Source: Arthrobacter sp. EM1
GTDB lineage: Bacteria > Actinomycetota > Actinomycetes > Actinomycetales > Micrococcaceae
Assembly (NCBI RefSeq): GCF_029964055.1
Contig: NZ_CP124836.1
Location: 3,596,001-3,660,000, forward strand
Length of the DNA: 64,000 nucleotides
Direction of reading: 5' to 3'
Shown here: positions 1-8,122 of the stretch, one piece after another
How the letters are laid out: every line of letters begins with the position of its first letter
How positions within the stretch are numbered: the first letter of the stretch is position 1
Made by a program: the position numbers and the translations under genes
Notes under the pieces: model-generated
Database searches by the model: none
Seen by the model: the letters and a program-made list of their open reading frames with translations, nothing else
What the model was told of the DNA's origin: nothing

Positions 1-20
1 CCGAGTGAGGCTTGCCTCAT
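1..20 (-). CDS. Start of a sugar ABC transporter permease (cut by window edge)
   Basis: Only six codons are visible. An ATG on the minus strand at 18-20 overlaps the stop codon of the upstream permease by 4 bp (ATGA), and the frame stays open to the window edge. In this operon order (binding protein, first permease, then this gene) the expected product is the MalG-type second inner-membrane permease. That identity is inferred from position alone. Confidence 0.55.
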
Positions 21-997
21 ACCTTTTCCTCCTTGAACAAGGTGCGCACATAGATGGCGGTGATGACCAGGAGCAGCACCGTGAGGAGGACGGCAATGGC
101 TGCGCCGAAACCGTAGCGGTTTTGTCCGAACGATTCCACGTAGGACCAGACGCCCAGGTTGAGCACTTCCCGGTTGGAGCCTGAGCCGCCGGGCATCAGG
201 TAGATCTGGGCGAAGACCTTGAAGTCCCAAATGGTCGAGAGGATGACCACCACCGAGAAAACCGGCTTGATGGTGGGGTAGGTGATCTGGAAGAAGCGCC
301 GCACCGGGCCGGCACCGTCCATCTCGGCGGCCTCAAGCATCTCCTTCGGCACGCCGAGCAGGCCCGCAAGCACCGTGATCGCCACAAACGGGAAGCCGTG
401 GTGGACGATGTTCAGGGCTACGATTCCGTAAAAGGTCACCGGGTTGGTGAACCAGTTGAAGGAATCACTCATCAGGCCGAGGCTTTTGAGGGTCTCGTTG
501 ACAAGCCCCTGGTCAGCGTCGAAGATCCAGATCCAGACGTAGGTGCCGGTGACGGCCGGCATCGCCCAGGCGACCATAACGGCGCTGCCGACTATAGTGC
601 GCCAGGACGGGCTGAGCGAGGCCATCAGCAAGGCGACCAATGTTCCGAAGATGACTGTCGAGGCGACCGCCACGATGGCGAAGCCGATCGTATTCGGCAG
701 CACCACAGTCCACAGGGATGAGTCGCCGAAGATCTCGGCGTAGTTCTCCAGCCCGATGAAATTGGTCTTGCCGCTGACAATCTGGCGCAGGCCGTAATCC
801 TGCAAGGAGAAGATAAAAACCCGCGCCAGCGGCCAGAGCAGCAACCCGGCCAACAGAATGAGTGCGGGGGCGAGCAGCAGCCACGGCCGGGCCTTAGCCA
901 TGGTGAGGAGCCGCCGGCGTTTCGGCGCACGGCCGCCCGTGGACGATGGGAGCTTGCGTCCCTCGTTCACGGGCGGTTGCTGAAGCTTGACGGTCAT
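17..997 (-). CDS. MalF-type sugar ABC transporter permease
   Basis: A 326-residue integral membrane protein that would form half of the membrane channel of a carbohydrate importer. After a basic, cytoplasmic N-terminus it has a first membrane segment at about residues 38-66 and several more after it. The cytoplasmic EAA loop that docks on the ATPase is clear at residues 222-241 (EAAEMDGAG followed by a P-x-I-x-P stretch). The start overlaps the binding-protein stop by 4 bp, so the two are translationally coupled. No ATPase gene lies in this operon within the window; many actinobacteria share one MsiK/UgpC-type ATPase among sugar importers, and one is encoded at 28449. Confidence 0.92.
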   Translation of the reverse strand: MTVKLQQPPVNEGRKLPSSTGGRAPKRRRLLTMAKARPWLLLAPALILLAGLLLWPLARVFIFSLQDYGLRQIVSGKTNFIGLENYAEIFGDSSLWTVVLPNTIGFAIVAVASTVIFGTLVALLMASLSPSWRTIVGSAVMVAWAMPAVTGTYVWIWIFDADQGLVNETLKSLGLMSDSFNWFTNPVTFYGIVALNIVHHGFPFVAITVLAGLLGVPKEMLEAAEMDGAGPVRRFFQITYPTIKPVFSVVVILSTIWDFKVFAQIYLMPGGSGSNREVLNLGVWSYVESFGQNRYGFGAAIAVLLTVLLLVITAIYVRTLFKEEKV

Positions 998-2289
998 GGA
1001 GTCGTGTTGCCGTTCATGATGTTGTCCATCTCCGCGGCGGCATCGGTTGTGGCGGCATCAACATTCTTCTGGCCGGACAGGATGGCCTGGATCATCGTGT
1101 TGGTGGTCTTTTTTGCCTGCACCGCACCGAACTTGGGAGTGACGGGAACGGATCCGCCGCCGTCGACCATCTGCTTGGCGAACGACTTCACCAGTGGGTC
1201 AGCCGACGCTATGGTCTCGTTCAGCATCGATTTGAGGCCCGGGAAGTATCCGCTCTGGTCGGCCCACTCCTGTGCAAACTTGCCGGTGCCCAACAACTTG
1301 ACGAACGCCCAGGCGAGGTCTTGATTCTTGGCCGTGTTGAAGACGCTCAGGTGTGAGCCGCCGAGGACCGAAGGGCTGATGCCGCCGTCCTTGCCGGGGA
1401 TGGGGATCGCGCCCAGCTTGCCCTTGAGCTCGGGAGCCTTCCCGACGATGCTGGCCGGAGTCCAGGATCCGGAGATCGCCATCGCGACCTTGCCCCTGGC
1501 GAAGTTGTCGAGCACGTCGGTTTCTTTCCAGGTGGTCGCGCCCGCAGTGGAGAAGCCGTGTTTGGTGGCCAGGCCCGTGTAGAACTGGATTCCCTCGCGG
1601 GCCTTGTCGCCGGCCAGTCCGGAAGCCCAGCTCCCGCCCTTCTGCACCGAGATGTCGCCGCCGGCACCCCAAACCCATGGATAAGCGAGCATCTCGGCAT
1701 CGCCGGGAACCGGAAAGGGGATCAGGTCGGGGCGCTTGGCCTTGATGACAGTTGCGACGTCGACCAGTTCCTGCCAGGTGGTGGGCGGGGTCAGTCCAAG
1801 CTCTTCGAACACGTCAGTTCGGTAGACGATCGAGCGCACCCCGGCGTACCAGGGCATACCGTAGAGTTCGCCGTCGTAAGTGCCGGATTCGAGCAGGCCT
1901 TTTACGAGGTCGTCGTTGATTCCGGCTTCCTTGACCTTGTCGCCGATCGGGGCGAGTGCGCCGGCGTCAGCGAACTCGGCCGTCCATGTATTCCCGGTCT
2001 CGGCAACATCCGGAGTGGTGTTGCCGGCGATGGCCGTGACGAAGCGGTCATGGGCATCGGCCCACTGTACAAACTCGACGTTGAGGTTGGCGCCCGTCTC
2101 CTTCGTAAACTCCTCGCCGACGGACTTGAAGAACCCCTCGGAATCAGGGTTGGTGCCCTTCATGATCCAGACGTTAAGCGTTTTGCCTTCGGCATTGCTC
2201 GCGTCACCCCCGGCGGAACCGCCGCCGCAAGCGGACAGTGCAAGCGCCATGACTGCGGCCATGGCGACGGATAGATAGCGCTTCTGCAT
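994..2289 (-). CDS. Sugar ABC transporter substrate-binding lipoprotein
   Basis: A 431-residue family-1 extracellular solute-binding protein. The N-terminus is a lipoprotein signal with an LSAC lipobox and lipidated Cys21, followed by a Gly/Ser-rich linker. The body has the usual family features (MKGTNPDSEGF near the start, a central YRTDVFEELGL segment). An AGGAG ribosome site lies just before the ATG. It sits downstream of deoR and nagA on the same strand, so the cargo is probably N-acetylglucosamine or a chitin-derived oligosaccharide, but this is context only. Two palindromes at 2340-2384 lie in its promoter region. Confidence 0.93.
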   Translation of the reverse strand: MQKRYLSVAMAAVMALALSACGGGSAGGDASNAEGKTLNVWIMKGTNPDSEGFFKSVGEEFTKETGANLNVEFVQWADAHDRFVTAIAGNTTPDVAETGNTWTAEFADAGALAPIGDKVKEAGINDDLVKGLLESGTYDGELYGMPWYAGVRSIVYRTDVFEELGLTPPTTWQELVDVATVIKAKRPDLIPFPVPGDAEMLAYPWVWGAGGDISVQKGGSWASGLAGDKAREGIQFYTGLATKHGFSTAGATTWKETDVLDNFARGKVAMAISGSWTPASIVGKAPELKGKLGAIPIPGKDGGISPSVLGGSHLSVFNTAKNQDLAWAFVKLLGTGKFAQEWADQSGYFPGLKSMLNETIASADPLVKSFAKQMVDGGGSVPVTPKFGAVQAKKTTNTMIQAILSGQKNVDAATTDAAAEMDNIMNGNTTP

Positions 2290-2339
2290 GCGGTCTCCTC
2301 ATTGAAACGTGGTAGCGGACTAACTGGCCTGACTTTGAT

Positions 2340-2384
2340 GAAAATAATTATCCACTCATGTAACCACAGTCGAAAATTATTTTC
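2340..2384 (-). promoter_or_regulatory. Paired AT-rich palindromes upstream of the binding-protein gene (candidate operators)
   Basis: GAAAATAATTATC at 2340-2352 and GAAAATTATTTTC at 2372-2384 are two versions of one 13-bp near-palindrome, centred 32 bp apart, about three helical turns. They are the only AT-rich stretch in an otherwise GC-rich interval and lie 50-95 bp upstream of the solute-binding gene start. The nearby DeoR-family regulator is the obvious candidate ligand. Binding is inferred. Confidence 0.5.
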
Positions 2385-2403
2385 TACCCTGTCGTGTGCT
2401 GGG

Positions 2404-2433
2404 GGCCACGGCCACGGCCACGGCCACGGCCAC
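2404..2433. repeat. Five tandem GGCCAC hexamers in a promoter interval
   Basis: Five uninterrupted copies of GGCCAC occupy 30 bp between the nagA stop (2484) and the paired palindromes upstream of the binding-protein gene. It is non-coding; the Gly-His ORF it creates on the plus strand has no gene-like features. Copy number of such a repeat can vary by slippage. Confidence 0.8.
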
Positions 2434-2483
2434 GGCGGCGGTGCCGTTGCCGGACGTGACAAGATCGCCCCAAGGGCCGTGCC

Positions 2484-3680
2484 TTAGGCCGGCAGGCGTC
2501 GACCGGCCGCGAATACCGAGTCGACCGTGAGGTCATCGGCCAGCAGCACCGCGTCGGCGGCGTAGCCGACTGCGAGCCGGCCCAGGTCATGGCCGCGGCC
2601 GATGGCCCGGGCAGGAGTCTCGGTGAGGGCAGTGACCGCCTCTTCGAGGGGGATGCCCACCTCGGTGACCGCCCTGCGCAGGGCCGCGTCCAGGGTGAGT
2701 GTAGAGCCGGCGATTGCTCCCTCGCCACCGGTTCCGTTGCCGGCGAGGCGGGCTACTCCGCCGGTCACGGTCACGGCCAGCGACCCGAGCATGTACTCGC
2801 CGTCTTCGGAGCCGGTGGCCGCCATGGCGTCGGTGATGAGGGCGATCCGGCCGGGCGCGCCGGCGAAGGCCAGGCGGACCACCTCCGGGTGGACGTGCAC
2901 GCCGTCGTTGATTATCTCCAGCGTGACGCCGGGCGAGCGGGTTGCGGCAGCAACCGGACCGGGGGCGCGGTGGTGGATGCCCTGCATTCCGTTGAAGGCG
3001 TGGGTCAGGATCGAAGCGCCGGCCTCGAACGCCGCCAGGGCGGTGGCGTAGTCGGCCGAGCTGTGTCCGACGGCCACGGCGACTCCGGCGTCGACAAGCG
3101 TCCGGATGGCGGCCGCGGCCCCTGGCAGTTCGGGTGCGAGCGTCAACTGCCGAAGGTGGCCCCTCGCCGCGGCCAGGAGCCGTGTGATCGACTCGGCGTC
3201 TGGGGAGCGCAGCAGCGCCGGGTTGTGCGCCCCGCGAAAGTCGTTGTCGAGGAACGGTCCCTCAAGGTGCGCGCCGAGCACCAGTGGGTTCGTTTCGGCC
3301 GCGTCGGCGACGGCGGCGAGCCGGGACTCGAGGTCGCTCTGGCGGGCGGTGACGAGTGAGAGTACGGCGCGGGTGGTGCCGTGGCGATGGTGCACGGCCA
3401 GGGCTTTGCCGATGGCATCGGGTCCGGCGTGCCCGTTGGTTTCAACGTCGAAAGCGAATCCGCCGCCGCCGTGACAGTGGATGTCGATGAAGCCGGGGAC
3501 GAGCGGGCGGCCGGCGGCATCCGTTATCTCCCCGGCCCTGGCGCCGAAAGCCTGCCAGCCGGTGCCGGATCCGACGGCGGACACGGTATCGCCCGTGAAA
3601 GCGACCCAGGCGTCGGCGGTGCTCGACCCGCCGGTGACCAGGCGGGCGGAATGGATGATGCAGGTGGGAGGGCGGCTCAT
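2484..3680 (-). CDS. nagA: N-acetylglucosamine-6-phosphate deacetylase
   Basis: A 398-residue amidohydrolase that converts GlcNAc-6-phosphate to glucosamine-6-phosphate and acetate in the cytoplasm. The metal-site pattern is visible in order: H-x-H at 68-70 (IDIHCHGGGG), Glu140 in GAHLEGPFLD, His205 in VGHSSADY, His227 in THAFNGMQG, INDGVHVHP near 257-265, and catalytic Asp285 in ITDAMAATG. Length is normal for NagA. Its ATG overlaps the stop of the upstream deoR-type gene by 4 bp. nagB is not in the window. Confidence 0.95.
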   Translation of the reverse strand: MSRPPTCIIHSARLVTGGSSTADAWVAFTGDTVSAVGSGTGWQAFGARAGEITDAAGRPLVPGFIDIHCHGGGGFAFDVETNGHAGPDAIGKALAVHHRHGTTRAVLSLVTARQSDLESRLAAVADAAETNPLVLGAHLEGPFLDNDFRGAHNPALLRSPDAESITRLLAAARGHLRQLTLAPELPGAAAAIRTLVDAGVAVAVGHSSADYATALAAFEAGASILTHAFNGMQGIHHRAPGPVAAATRSPGVTLEIINDGVHVHPEVVRLAFAGAPGRIALITDAMAATGSEDGEYMLGSLAVTVTGGVARLAGNGTGGEGAIAGSTLTLDAALRRAVTEVGIPLEEAVTALTETPARAIGRGHDLGRLAVGYAADAVLLADDLTVDSVFAAGRRLPA

Positions 3681-4471
3681 GATGCGACAATCACCTCGAG
3701 GCCCTGGTCGGCGAAATCGGCCTGCTGCTTTGGGGTGATTCCGTCGTCGGTAATGAGCCCGTCGAATCGGTGCAGTTCGCCCAACCCGGCGAAGGCTATG
3801 CGGCCGATCTTGCTGGAGTCGGCCACGATCATGGCCCTGCTGGCGCGCGCTGCCATCAGGGAATTAACGGCTGCCTCGCGTTCATCGTTTACGGTGGGGC
3901 CAGCCTGCGGATCTATGCCGTTTACGCCGATGAACGCGATATCCATCCGCACCTGCTGCAGCACCGCGTCGCTGTAAGGGCCAACAAGTTCGTACGAGCG
4001 CGAATGCACCACCCCGCCGGTGACCACCGTCTTGATCTGTGGGCGCATCGCCAGCTGGGCGGCGATGTTGAGTGCGTTGGTCACAACTGTCAGGGTGGCG
4101 TGCGGGGACGCCTCCATAATGTCCGCCCTGGCGCCCAGCACGCCGGCAATCGCTGTGCTCGTGGTACCGCCGCAGAGCCCGACGACGGCGCCGCGCGCCA
4201 CGAGCGCGCTTGCTGCGCGCGCGATCAGGAGCTTTTGCGGCGCGTTTTGCTCGCGCTTGTAGCGCAGCGGCAGGTCGTACGCCACTGACTGCCCAATCGC
4301 CCCGCCGCGCGTGCGGGTGAGCAGTTGCTGGGCTGCAAGGGTGTCGAGGTCCCGCCGGGCTGTCGCCGCTGAGACGCCGAGGCTTCTGATGATGTCATCC
4401 ACCTCAATTTGGCCGGACTCGGCGAGCAGGTCGAGTACGGCGGCGAGGCGCTCGGTCCGGTCGAGTGTCAT
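3677..4471 (-). CDS. DeoR/GlpR-family transcriptional regulator
   Basis: A 264-residue regulator with an N-terminal DeoR winged helix (GQIEVDDIIRSLGVSAATARRD, split here as residues about 19-40) and a C-terminal sugar-phosphate sensor domain (GGTTSTAIAG, then VTNALNIAAQL). I chose the ATG at 4471 because AGGAAC lies six bases upstream of it; an ATG five codons earlier (4486) has no ribosome site. It is the first gene of the nagA operon and probably represses it, with an amino-sugar phosphate as inducer. Candidate operators are at 2340-2384. Confidence 0.9.
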   Translation of the reverse strand: MTLDRTERLAAVLDLLAESGQIEVDDIIRSLGVSAATARRDLDTLAAQQLLTRTRGGAIGQSVAYDLPLRYKREQNAPQKLLIARAASALVARGAVVGLCGGTTSTAIAGVLGARADIMEASPHATLTVVTNALNIAAQLAMRPQIKTVVTGGVVHSRSYELVGPYSDAVLQQVRMDIAFIGVNGIDPQAGPTVNDEREAAVNSLMAARASRAMIVADSSKIGRIAFAGLGELHRFDGLITDDGITPKQQADFADQGLEVIVAS

Positions 4472-4628
4472 GTAGTTCCTGTTCATAGGTGCAGCGATTT
4501 CTTAGCTGCAGCGATCGATTCTGATTGAAAAGACCGCCACTCAATCACTTTAGCTCGTTGCTGTGCCGACAATAGCTGTGCTTTTCCCTGGCCGGGATGT
4601 AACGGGTTGGTTACGGGTTTGGGGTGAC

Positions 4629-4656
4629 CCATCCGGGGTGGGGGGTGTTCCCGAAG
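4629..4656 (+). promoter_or_regulatory. SigK-type ECF promoter of the left lipoprotein gene
   Basis: CCATCC at 4629-4634 is separated by exactly 16 bases from CCGAAG at 4651-4656. As I recall it, the Mycobacterium tuberculosis SigK consensus is CCATCC-N16/17-CCGAAT, so 11 of 12 positions agree. Transcription would start about 100 bases before the ATG at 4769. A SigK-like sigma factor is encoded at 38249. Confidence 0.6.
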
Positions 4657-4768
4657 TACTCCTGACAGACCAAGCCGGACCCGCTGGATTCATTGTCAGG
4701 ACCGCACCGCTTACGGTGTGGCCGCGGGAACGGATACATCCACTGAACTACTTTCAAGGAGCATTCCC

Positions 4769-5446
4769 ATGCGCACATCGATCAAGACTTTCGCCGGTAT
4801 CGCCGCGGCCGGTTCGCTGATGTTCTCCCTGGCTGCCTGCAGCCCGGCCAGTAACACCTCCGCCGCTCCGGCGTCCTCCTCGGCCTCGATGTCCGCCGAG
4901 GCGCCCAAGGCGCTGGCCTCCATCCCGGCCCTGACCGGGACCTCCACCGCCGTGAAGCTCGATGCCTCCTTCGCCAAGGCCCTTGAGACCCTGAAGCTGA
5001 CCCCGGGCACCGTCGGGACCGCGGCACTGACCGATGGTTCGCTGATCTTCCCGATCACCGGCGGCAAGGTCGATTACTACGACCCGGCCAAGGACTACCG
5101 CCCGTTCGTCCAGGGCCTGATCAGCCACGCCGGTTCCGGGTTCTCCCTGACCGCCGGAGACACCAAGGTTGACCTGACCAACTTCACCATCGACCCGGGC
5201 ACCTCCAAGCTCTACGGCGACGTCGCGGTCAACGGCACCACCGCCGCGAAGCAGGCCTACATCTTCAACCTCGACGGCTCCACCCTCAAGCCCCTCGCCA
5301 AGGCCGGCGACACCGCCGTCCTGGAAGGCACCCGGGTGCTGATCTCCGACACCGCCGCCGGCCTGCTGAACAAAACCTTCAAGACCGACGCCGTGAAAGC
5401 CGACATGCTCGTCGGCATCGCCAAAATCACCGTCAACACCAAGTAA
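4769..5446 (+). CDS. Secreted lipoprotein of unknown function, copy 1
   Basis: A 225-residue protein with a lipoprotein signal (LAAC, Cys24), a Ser/Ala-rich linker to about residue 45, then a beta-rich globular domain with FPITGGKVDYYDP and DLTNFTIDPGTSKLYGD. The final stretch, GIAKITVNTK, ends the protein. I know look-alike proteins in Arthrobacter but no assigned function; it lacks the FAP and H boxes of fasciclin domains. The ATG at 4769 follows AAGGAG with good spacing. An identical gene lies inverted at 11541-12218. A SigK-like promoter precedes both copies. In mycobacteria SigK drives secreted/lipoprotein antigens MPT70/MPT83, a parallel in kind but not in sequence. Confidence 0.85.
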   Translation: MRTSIKTFAGIAAAGSLMFSLAACSPASNTSAAPASSSASMSAEAPKALASIPALTGTSTAVKLDASFAKALETLKLTPGTVGTAALTDGSLIFPITGGKVDYYDPAKDYRPFVQGLISHAGSGFSLTAGDTKVDLTNFTIDPGTSKLYGDVAVNGTTAAKQAYIFNLDGSTLKPLAKAGDTAVLEGTRVLISDTAAGLLNKTFKTDAVKADMLVGIAKITVNTK

Positions 5447-5466
5447 CACCCACCCGCAAAAGCCGC

Positions 5467-5528
5467 CCGGTGCAGGGTCTGCACCGGCGGGGCGTGCCAC
5501 GGTACCTCCTGTTGGAGGTCCGTGGCAC
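5467..5528 (+). terminator. Two tandem hairpins after lipoprotein copy 1
   Basis: CCGGTGCAG/CTGCACCGG (5467-5487, 3-nt loop) is followed by a longer hairpin at 5494-5528 with outer stem GTGCCACGG/CCGTGGCAC and inner stem ACCTCC/GGAGGT. Neither has a T-run. They lie just outside the duplicated arm, between the lipoprotein stop and the glycosyltransferase start, so they may terminate or attenuate read-through into the enclosed gene cluster. Confidence 0.55.
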
Positions 5529-5599
5529 TGTGCGTATACCGTAATGATTACAGGGCGAAGCAGCGCTGCCTGATCCGTCTCCTGATAAGGATGTTTGAA

Positions 5600-6325
5600 A
5601 TGACCGCAGCCCTGGTGGATGTTGTTCTCCCGTGTCTGAACGAGCGCGGTGCCCTGCCGTGGGTGCTCTCCCGGCTGCCCGAAGGATACCGTGCCATCGT
5701 TGTGGACAACGGCTCCACCGACGGCTCCGCCGAACTCGCAGCCAGCCTGGGTGCGACAGTGGTCCATGAAGCACGGAAGGGTTTCGGCGCCGCCGCGCAT
5801 GCCGGCCTCCTCGCCGCGACGTCGGAGTTTGTGGCGTTCTGCGATTGCGACGGCTCGCTGGATCCGGCCGGGCTGCCGGAGCTGGCCGGGCCTGTCCTGG
5901 GCGGTACTGCGGATCTGGTGCTGGGTAGCCGCCGGCCCCAGCGCGGTTCCTGGCCGCTGCACGCCCGCATCGCCAACCTCGTACTGGCGTGGCGGCTCCG
6001 GCGCCTAACCGGGGAACGGATCACGGACCTGGGCCCAATGCGGGTCGCCCGCCGTGAGGGTTTGCTTTCCCTCGGCTTGGCGGACCGGCGCAGCGGCTAT
6101 CCCTTGGAGATGTTCCTCAAGGCAAACCTGCGCCGTTGGCGGATCGTGGAGCTGCCCGTTCCCTATGCCCCCCGCACCGGCAAGTCGAAGGTCACCGGGA
6201 CTCTCCGGGGCACCCTGACGGCGGTAAAGGACATGTCCGCGCAGCTCCGGGCCGCCAAGGCCGTCACCGAGGCCTCCGCTGCGTTGCCGTCCGGACCGGT
6301 CCGCGGCGCGGCCGGCAACGAATGA
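5600..6325 (+). CDS. Family 2 glycosyltransferase (dolichyl-phosphate-sugar-synthase type)
   Basis: A 241-residue GT-A fold enzyme. The nucleotide-sugar site appears as VVLPCLNERGALP (8-20) and IVVDNGSTDGSAEL (33-46); the metal-binding segment is CDCDGSLDP (81-89). There is no C-terminal membrane pair, so it is the short soluble form. The ATG at 5600 has AAGGA upstream; the longer open frame to 5522 runs through the hairpin. It overlaps the next gene by 4 bp. The pairing with DUF2064 recalls Rv0539-Rv0540 of M. tuberculosis. Sugar donor and acceptor are unknown. Confidence 0.85.
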   Translation: MTAALVDVVLPCLNERGALPWVLSRLPEGYRAIVVDNGSTDGSAELAASLGATVVHEARKGFGAAAHAGLLAATSEFVAFCDCDGSLDPAGLPELAGPVLGGTADLVLGSRRPQRGSWPLHARIANLVLAWRLRRLTGERITDLGPMRVARREGLLSLGLADRRSGYPLEMFLKANLRRWRIVELPVPYAPRTGKSKVTGTLRGTLTAVKDMSAQLRAAKAVTEASAALPSGPVRGAAGNE

Positions 6326-7023
6326 TGGTTATGGAAAAGAGCGTGGATCTTACCGTGGCGGTCATCGCCAAAGAGTGCGTGCCGGGCCGGGTCAAAACCC
6401 GGCTGAGCCCGCCCTTGAGCCCAGAAAATGCGGCGGCACTGGCCCAGGCGAGCCTGAGCCGCACCCTGGCGACCGTCCGGCTTCTCCCGGTCCGGCACCG
6501 GATCCTGGTTATGGACGGTACTCCTTCGCCCGCGGACGCAGCAGGCTACACCGTCGTCCCGCAAGTAACCGGCGGGCTGGACGAACGGCTCGCCGCGATC
6601 TGCGACGCCACCACCGGGCCGCTGCTCATCGTCGGGATGGACACCCCACAGGTCGCGGCGGACCACCTTGGAGCGCTCCTGCGCGACTGGTCCACCGTGC
6701 AGGCGAGCCGCGACGCTTGGCTCGGCCCGGCCGCCGACGGCGGCTTCTGGGCCCTGGCCCTGCGCCGGCCCGACGGCGCCCTGATCCGCGGCGTGCCGAT
6801 GTCCACCGACACCACCGGAACTGCGCAGCATGCCCGGCTGACCGCCGCCGGGCTCACCGTCGGGTCCCTCCCCGAACTCCGGGACATGGACTACTTCAGC
6901 GACGCATTGCAGATCGCGGCGGAGATCCCCGACACTGACTTCGCACACGCCGTAGACAACGCCGCCAGGACTGCCGCAGACCCGGCGCCGAAGTCACGCC
7001 CCCTGGAAGGAGCGCTGCGGTGA
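6322..7023 (+). CDS. DUF2064 glycosyltransferase-like protein
   Basis: A 233-residue protein of the DUF2064 (TIGR04282) family, a nucleotidyl/glycosyl-transferase-like fold. Family hallmarks are VKTRLSPPLS near residue 24, LLIVGMDTPQV in the middle, and GPAADGGFWALAL, then MSTDTTGTAQ further on. The ATG at 6322 overlaps the glycosyltransferase stop (ATGA). Some annotators name this family for arsenosugar biosynthesis, but no arsenic genes are visible here. It almost certainly acts with the preceding GT2; its reaction is not established. Confidence 0.85.
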   Translation: MMVMEKSVDLTVAVIAKECVPGRVKTRLSPPLSPENAAALAQASLSRTLATVRLLPVRHRILVMDGTPSPADAAGYTVVPQVTGGLDERLAAICDATTGPLLIVGMDTPQVAADHLGALLRDWSTVQASRDAWLGPAADGGFWALALRRPDGALIRGVPMSTDTTGTAQHARLTAAGLTVGSLPELRDMDYFSDALQIAAEIPDTDFAHAVDNAARTAADPAPKSRPLEGALR

Positions 7024-7727
7024 CCGTCGCCGCGGCTGCCCCCGCTGCCGTGTTCGGCCAGGGCGACGCAGAGCCGTACGCCCGGGCCCTGCAACTCGGT
7101 GCAGGTAAGCTGACGCTGCGCCCCGAGGGCCGGCACTATCACACCGAGGCCGTGGAATTTGACGTCAGCGGCTGGTGTGAGGACGCGAACGGGCTCGAGC
7201 GGTCGCTGCTGGCGAGCCTACGCGGCCCGGTCCTGGACGTCGGCTGCGGGCCCGGCCGGCTGCTGTCCGCCGCCCGGTCACTCGGGCTGCAGGCTCTGGG
7301 CCTGGACACCAGCGCCGAAGCCGTCCGCCGCGCAGTCAACCGCGGCGAGCAGGCGCTGGAGCAGTCCGTTTTCGCGTCGGTCCCCCACACCGGTGATTGG
7401 CAGTCCATAATTTTGCTCGACGGCAACATCGGCATCGGGGGCAGCATCACCGCTTTGCTGCGCCGCTGCCGCCAGCTGATCACCGCGTGCGGCACCCTCC
7501 TGGTGGAGGTCGAAGCGGACGAATACCTCGACACCGCCTACCCCGCCGTCCTCGAAGACGAACATGGGAACCGCAGCGAGCCGTTCCGCTGGGCACGGAC
7601 CGGCGGTCCTGGTCTGGCGGCCCGGGCCGACACCGGCGGCTGGACCGTCACGCACATCCAACGGCTCCAGGGCCGCGTCTTTTACCGGCTCTCCCCGGCT
7701 CCGGAGCCGACGCGCTCCAGGACGTAG
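7020..7727 (+). CDS. Class I SAM-dependent methyltransferase
   Basis: A 235-residue cytoplasmic methyltransferase. The SAM-binding motif I is VLDVGCGPGRLLSAA (71-85), followed by the acidic end of strand 2 in LGLDTSAEAV. It starts with GTG, overlapping the DUF2064 stop by 4 bp, so GT2, DUF2064 and this gene form one translationally coupled unit. Its 3' end overlaps the convergent membrane-protein gene by 46 bp. The acceptor is probably the product of the neighbouring transferases; this is inference. Confidence 0.85.
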   Translation: MTVAAAAPAAVFGQGDAEPYARALQLGAGKLTLRPEGRHYHTEAVEFDVSGWCEDANGLERSLLASLRGPVLDVGCGPGRLLSAARSLGLQALGLDTSAEAVRRAVNRGEQALEQSVFASVPHTGDWQSIILLDGNIGIGGSITALLRRCRQLITACGTLLVEVEADEYLDTAYPAVLEDEHGNRSEPFRWARTGGPGLAARADTGGWTVTHIQRLQGRVFYRLSPAPEPTRSRT

Positions 7728-8122
7728 ACCAGGGCTGCGGCGACGACTGCCAAGGTCGCCCAGAACCAGAGCAGGTTGGCGGCATAGTCGGCTTCCAGCG
7801 CGCTGGTGTTACGTGCCACGGACTGCGCCTTGAGCAGCACACCCGCGATCAGGGTGACCACGGCGCCCGTCAGGAGCGCGCCGCGAATGATTGCCGTCGA
7901 CGCCGGACGCAGTCGTGAGCCCATCCGGGTCAGGCCCGCTCCGGCCAGGGTGGCGAGCGGGACGATGACGCCGTCGTGGAGCAGGACGGCCACCGCAAGC
8001 CAGAGCAGCAGCCCAAGCAGCTGGGCCGGCCCGAGCTGGGTCGGCAGCCCCAAGAGCCCGTAGCCGATCACCGCCACCCCTGCCGTGCCCAGGACGATCC
8101 GGTAGATCTTCGCGGTTTTCAC
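7682..8122 (-). CDS. Small membrane protein of unknown function
   Basis: A 146-residue hydrophobic protein with about four membrane segments, covering nearly its whole length. The GTG start at 8122 has GGAGG five bases upstream and overlaps the upstream oxidoreductase stop by 4 bp; an ATG eight codons earlier lacks such a site. I do not recognise a family. Tight coupling to the membrane molybdopterin oxidoreductase suggests a partner or assembly role, for example as an electron-transfer or membrane anchor subunit. It has no Cys pair or obvious haem-binding His pair. Confidence 0.7.
   Translation of the reverse strand: MKTAKIYRIVLGTAGVAVIGYGLLGLPTQLGPAQLLGLLLWLAVAVLLHDGVIVPLATLAGAGLTRMGSRLRPASTAIIRGALLTGAVVTLIAGVLLKAQSVARNTSALEADYAANLLWFWATLAVVAAALVYVLERVGSGAGESR

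Larger units (their letters stand above)
4599..5455 (+). repeat. Left arm of a perfect 857-bp inverted repeat
   Basis: This segment matches the reverse complement of 11532-12388. Coordinates of paired bases sum to 16987 at the promoter end, the start codon, the stop codon and the 3' boundary. All three reading frames I compared translate identically, so there is no sign of a mismatch. It carries the complete promoter region, lipoprotein gene and nine bases after the stop. Both outer boundaries fall at unrelated sequence. Confidence 0.95.

Noticed and set aside
2302..2487. 61-residue Gly-His-rich ORF
   Set aside because: Its sequence is the GGCCAC repeat read in frame; no ribosome site and no family.
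4769..5446. Fasciclin (MPT70/83-like) domain in the lipoprotein
   Set aside because: A SigK promoter makes this tempting, but the TVFAP-type boxes of fasciclin domains are absent, so I left the family unassigned.
4754..5962. 402-codon open frame on the minus strand
   Set aside because: It lies opposite the lipoprotein and glycosyltransferase genes, crosses the repeat boundary, and is Gly/Arg-rich low-complexity protein without a ribosome site. The copy opposite 11541-12218 ends elsewhere.
5600..7727. Arsenosugar biosynthesis locus
   Set aside because: DUF2064 and its GT partner are sometimes given this name, but no arsM, arsS or arsenic regulator is present in the window.
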